Below, in pieces: positions 6,493 to 7,166 of a DNA stretch of 7,166 nt. Made by a program: the position numbers and the translations under genes. Below the pieces are notes generated by a model. The model was not told where the DNA came from, ran no database searches, and was given only the letters and a program-made list of their open reading frames with translations. The DNA is taken from positions 1 to 7,166 of the forward strand of contig SYDB01000198.1 in assembly GCA_005786815.1 (NCBI GenBank), read 5' to 3'. The first letter of the stretch is position 1. Every line of letters begins with the position of its first letter. The stretch comes from Burkholderiales bacterium. GTDB lineage: Bacteria; Pseudomonadota; Gammaproteobacteria; Burkholderiales; Burkholderiaceae_C.

Positions 6493-7166
6493 TTAGGGAA
6501 GTTGTGCGCGTGGCATACGCGTCAAGATGATCTCGGTACGACCCGCGAGATATTCCGACAGTGGAAATTTTTGGTAATGCTTAGGACGTGGCAGCATGAC
6601 TGCCAAACGTCCCGCCTCCCAAGGACTCAGTTGCGCAGCAGACTTCGCAAAGTAATGTTGCGCTGCGGCCTCGGCACCAAAAACACCTTCACCCCATTCC
6701 ACATGGTTGAGGTAGAGCTCCAAAATACGTTGCTTAGGTAACAGTGCTTCAAGCATCAAAGTCAGCACAAATTCTTGGCCTTTGCGCACAAAGGTACGTT
6801 CGCCTGCTAAAAATAAATTTTTCGCTAATTGTTGGGTAATGGTGGAGCCCCCCACTACTTTGACAGCAGGATTTTTCTGTACGGCGCGGCTAGCTTGCAG
6901 TTCTGCTTTGGCGTTTTTAGCCCAGGCTTTTTCAATGGCCTCCCATTGCACGCCATCGTGCTGGGCAAAGATATCGTCTTCCGACACAATCACCGCGCGC
7001 TTGAGGTGATCAGAAATTTTGTTGTAGGGAACCCAAGTTTGTCGCCAAGGCAAGCGTTGCTTGGTTTGCAAGATTTGCCAAGCTTGTGAGCGCTCGAAAG
7101 CGGTGGATTCGGGGGCAATGCGTGCCATCACCGCAATTTTGGTTAAGAAAAAAAGTTGCAGACCTA
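6493..7166 (-). CDS. mtgA: Monofunctional peptidoglycan glycosyltransferase, 5' end beyond the window
   Basis: MtgA is a membrane-anchored GT51 enzyme that polymerises lipid II into glycan strands without a transpeptidase domain. The reading frame stays open to the window edge. The visible part begins GLQLFFLTKIAVMARIAPES, the end of the N-terminal transmembrane helix, so about 15-20 residues are missing and the internal ATG near 7128 is not the true start. Over 223 visible residues the GT51 motifs appear in order: SEDDIFAQHDG (61-71, with the catalytic Glu of EDxxFxxH), GGSTITQQLAKNLFL (105-119), RKGQE (127-131, second conserved Glu), and KQRILELYLN with WGEGVFGAEAAA and LSPWEAGRLAVMLPRP (144-194). 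The end at about residue 223 with no further domain fits a monofunctional enzyme. ruvC follows after 9 nt, so the two are probably co-transcribed. Confidence 0.96.
   Translation of the reverse strand, partial: GLQLFFLTKIAVMARIAPESTAFERSQAWQILQTKQRLPWRQTWVPYNKISDHLKRAVIVSEDDIFAQHDGVQWEAIEKAWAKNAKAELQASRAVQKNPAVKVVGGSTITQQLAKNLFLAGERTFVRKGQEFVLTLMLEALLPKQRILELYLNHVEWGEGVFGAEAAAQHYFAKSAAQLSPWEAGRLAVMLPRPKHYQKFPLSEYLAGRTEIILTRMPRAQLP

Overview
The window carries the distal end of a division and cell-wall (dcw) gene cluster from a betaproteobacterium. FtsA, FtsZ, Ddl and LpxC all read like Burkholderiales proteins. The FtsZ N-terminus, its C-terminal tail ([14 protein letters not shown]) and the near-canonical FtsA look closest to Comamonadaceae-type sequences. 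This placement comes from remembered family sequences, not from a search.

Layout, left to right. Bases 1 to about 128 do not belong with the rest. They hold an AT-rich, minus-strand C-terminal fragment of an HU/IHF-family DNA-binding protein. It is joined head-on to the last ~115 codons of murC at a 10-bp palindrome. Both genes are broken at the join, so a chimeric assembly or amplification junction is the likeliest explanation. From there the plus strand is orderly: murC (3' end), ddl (5-nt gap), ftsQ (ATGA overlap with ddl), ftsA (27-nt gap), a 180-nt structured spacer, ftsZ, then lpxC (20-nt gap, GTG start). On the minus strand, converging on lpxC with no intergenic base, are ruvC and, upstream of it, mtgA, whose 5' end runs off the right edge.

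How the genes work together. MurC and Ddl make peptidoglycan precursor: addition of L-Ala to UDP-MurNAc, and the D-Ala-D-Ala dipeptide. FtsZ forms the cytokinetic ring, FtsA tethers it to the membrane, and FtsQ links it to septal synthesis. LpxC commits UDP-acyl-GlcNAc to lipid A, so wall, division and outer membrane synthesis share one gene string. MtgA polymerises glycan strands from lipid II. RuvC resolves Holliday junctions and is the functional outlier.

The most interesting part is the ftsA-ftsZ spacer (3548-3727). It has a 12-bp bulged hairpin, a second GC-rich hairpin and two tandem mini-ORFs. The second mini-ORF (22 codons) has a strong AAGGAG ribosome site and ends in an ATGA overlap with the ftsZ start. 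This suggests a translated, structured leader that tunes FtsZ synthesis. Otherwise the window is conserved housekeeping sequence; I see no CRISPR array, IS element, tRNA or rRNA.
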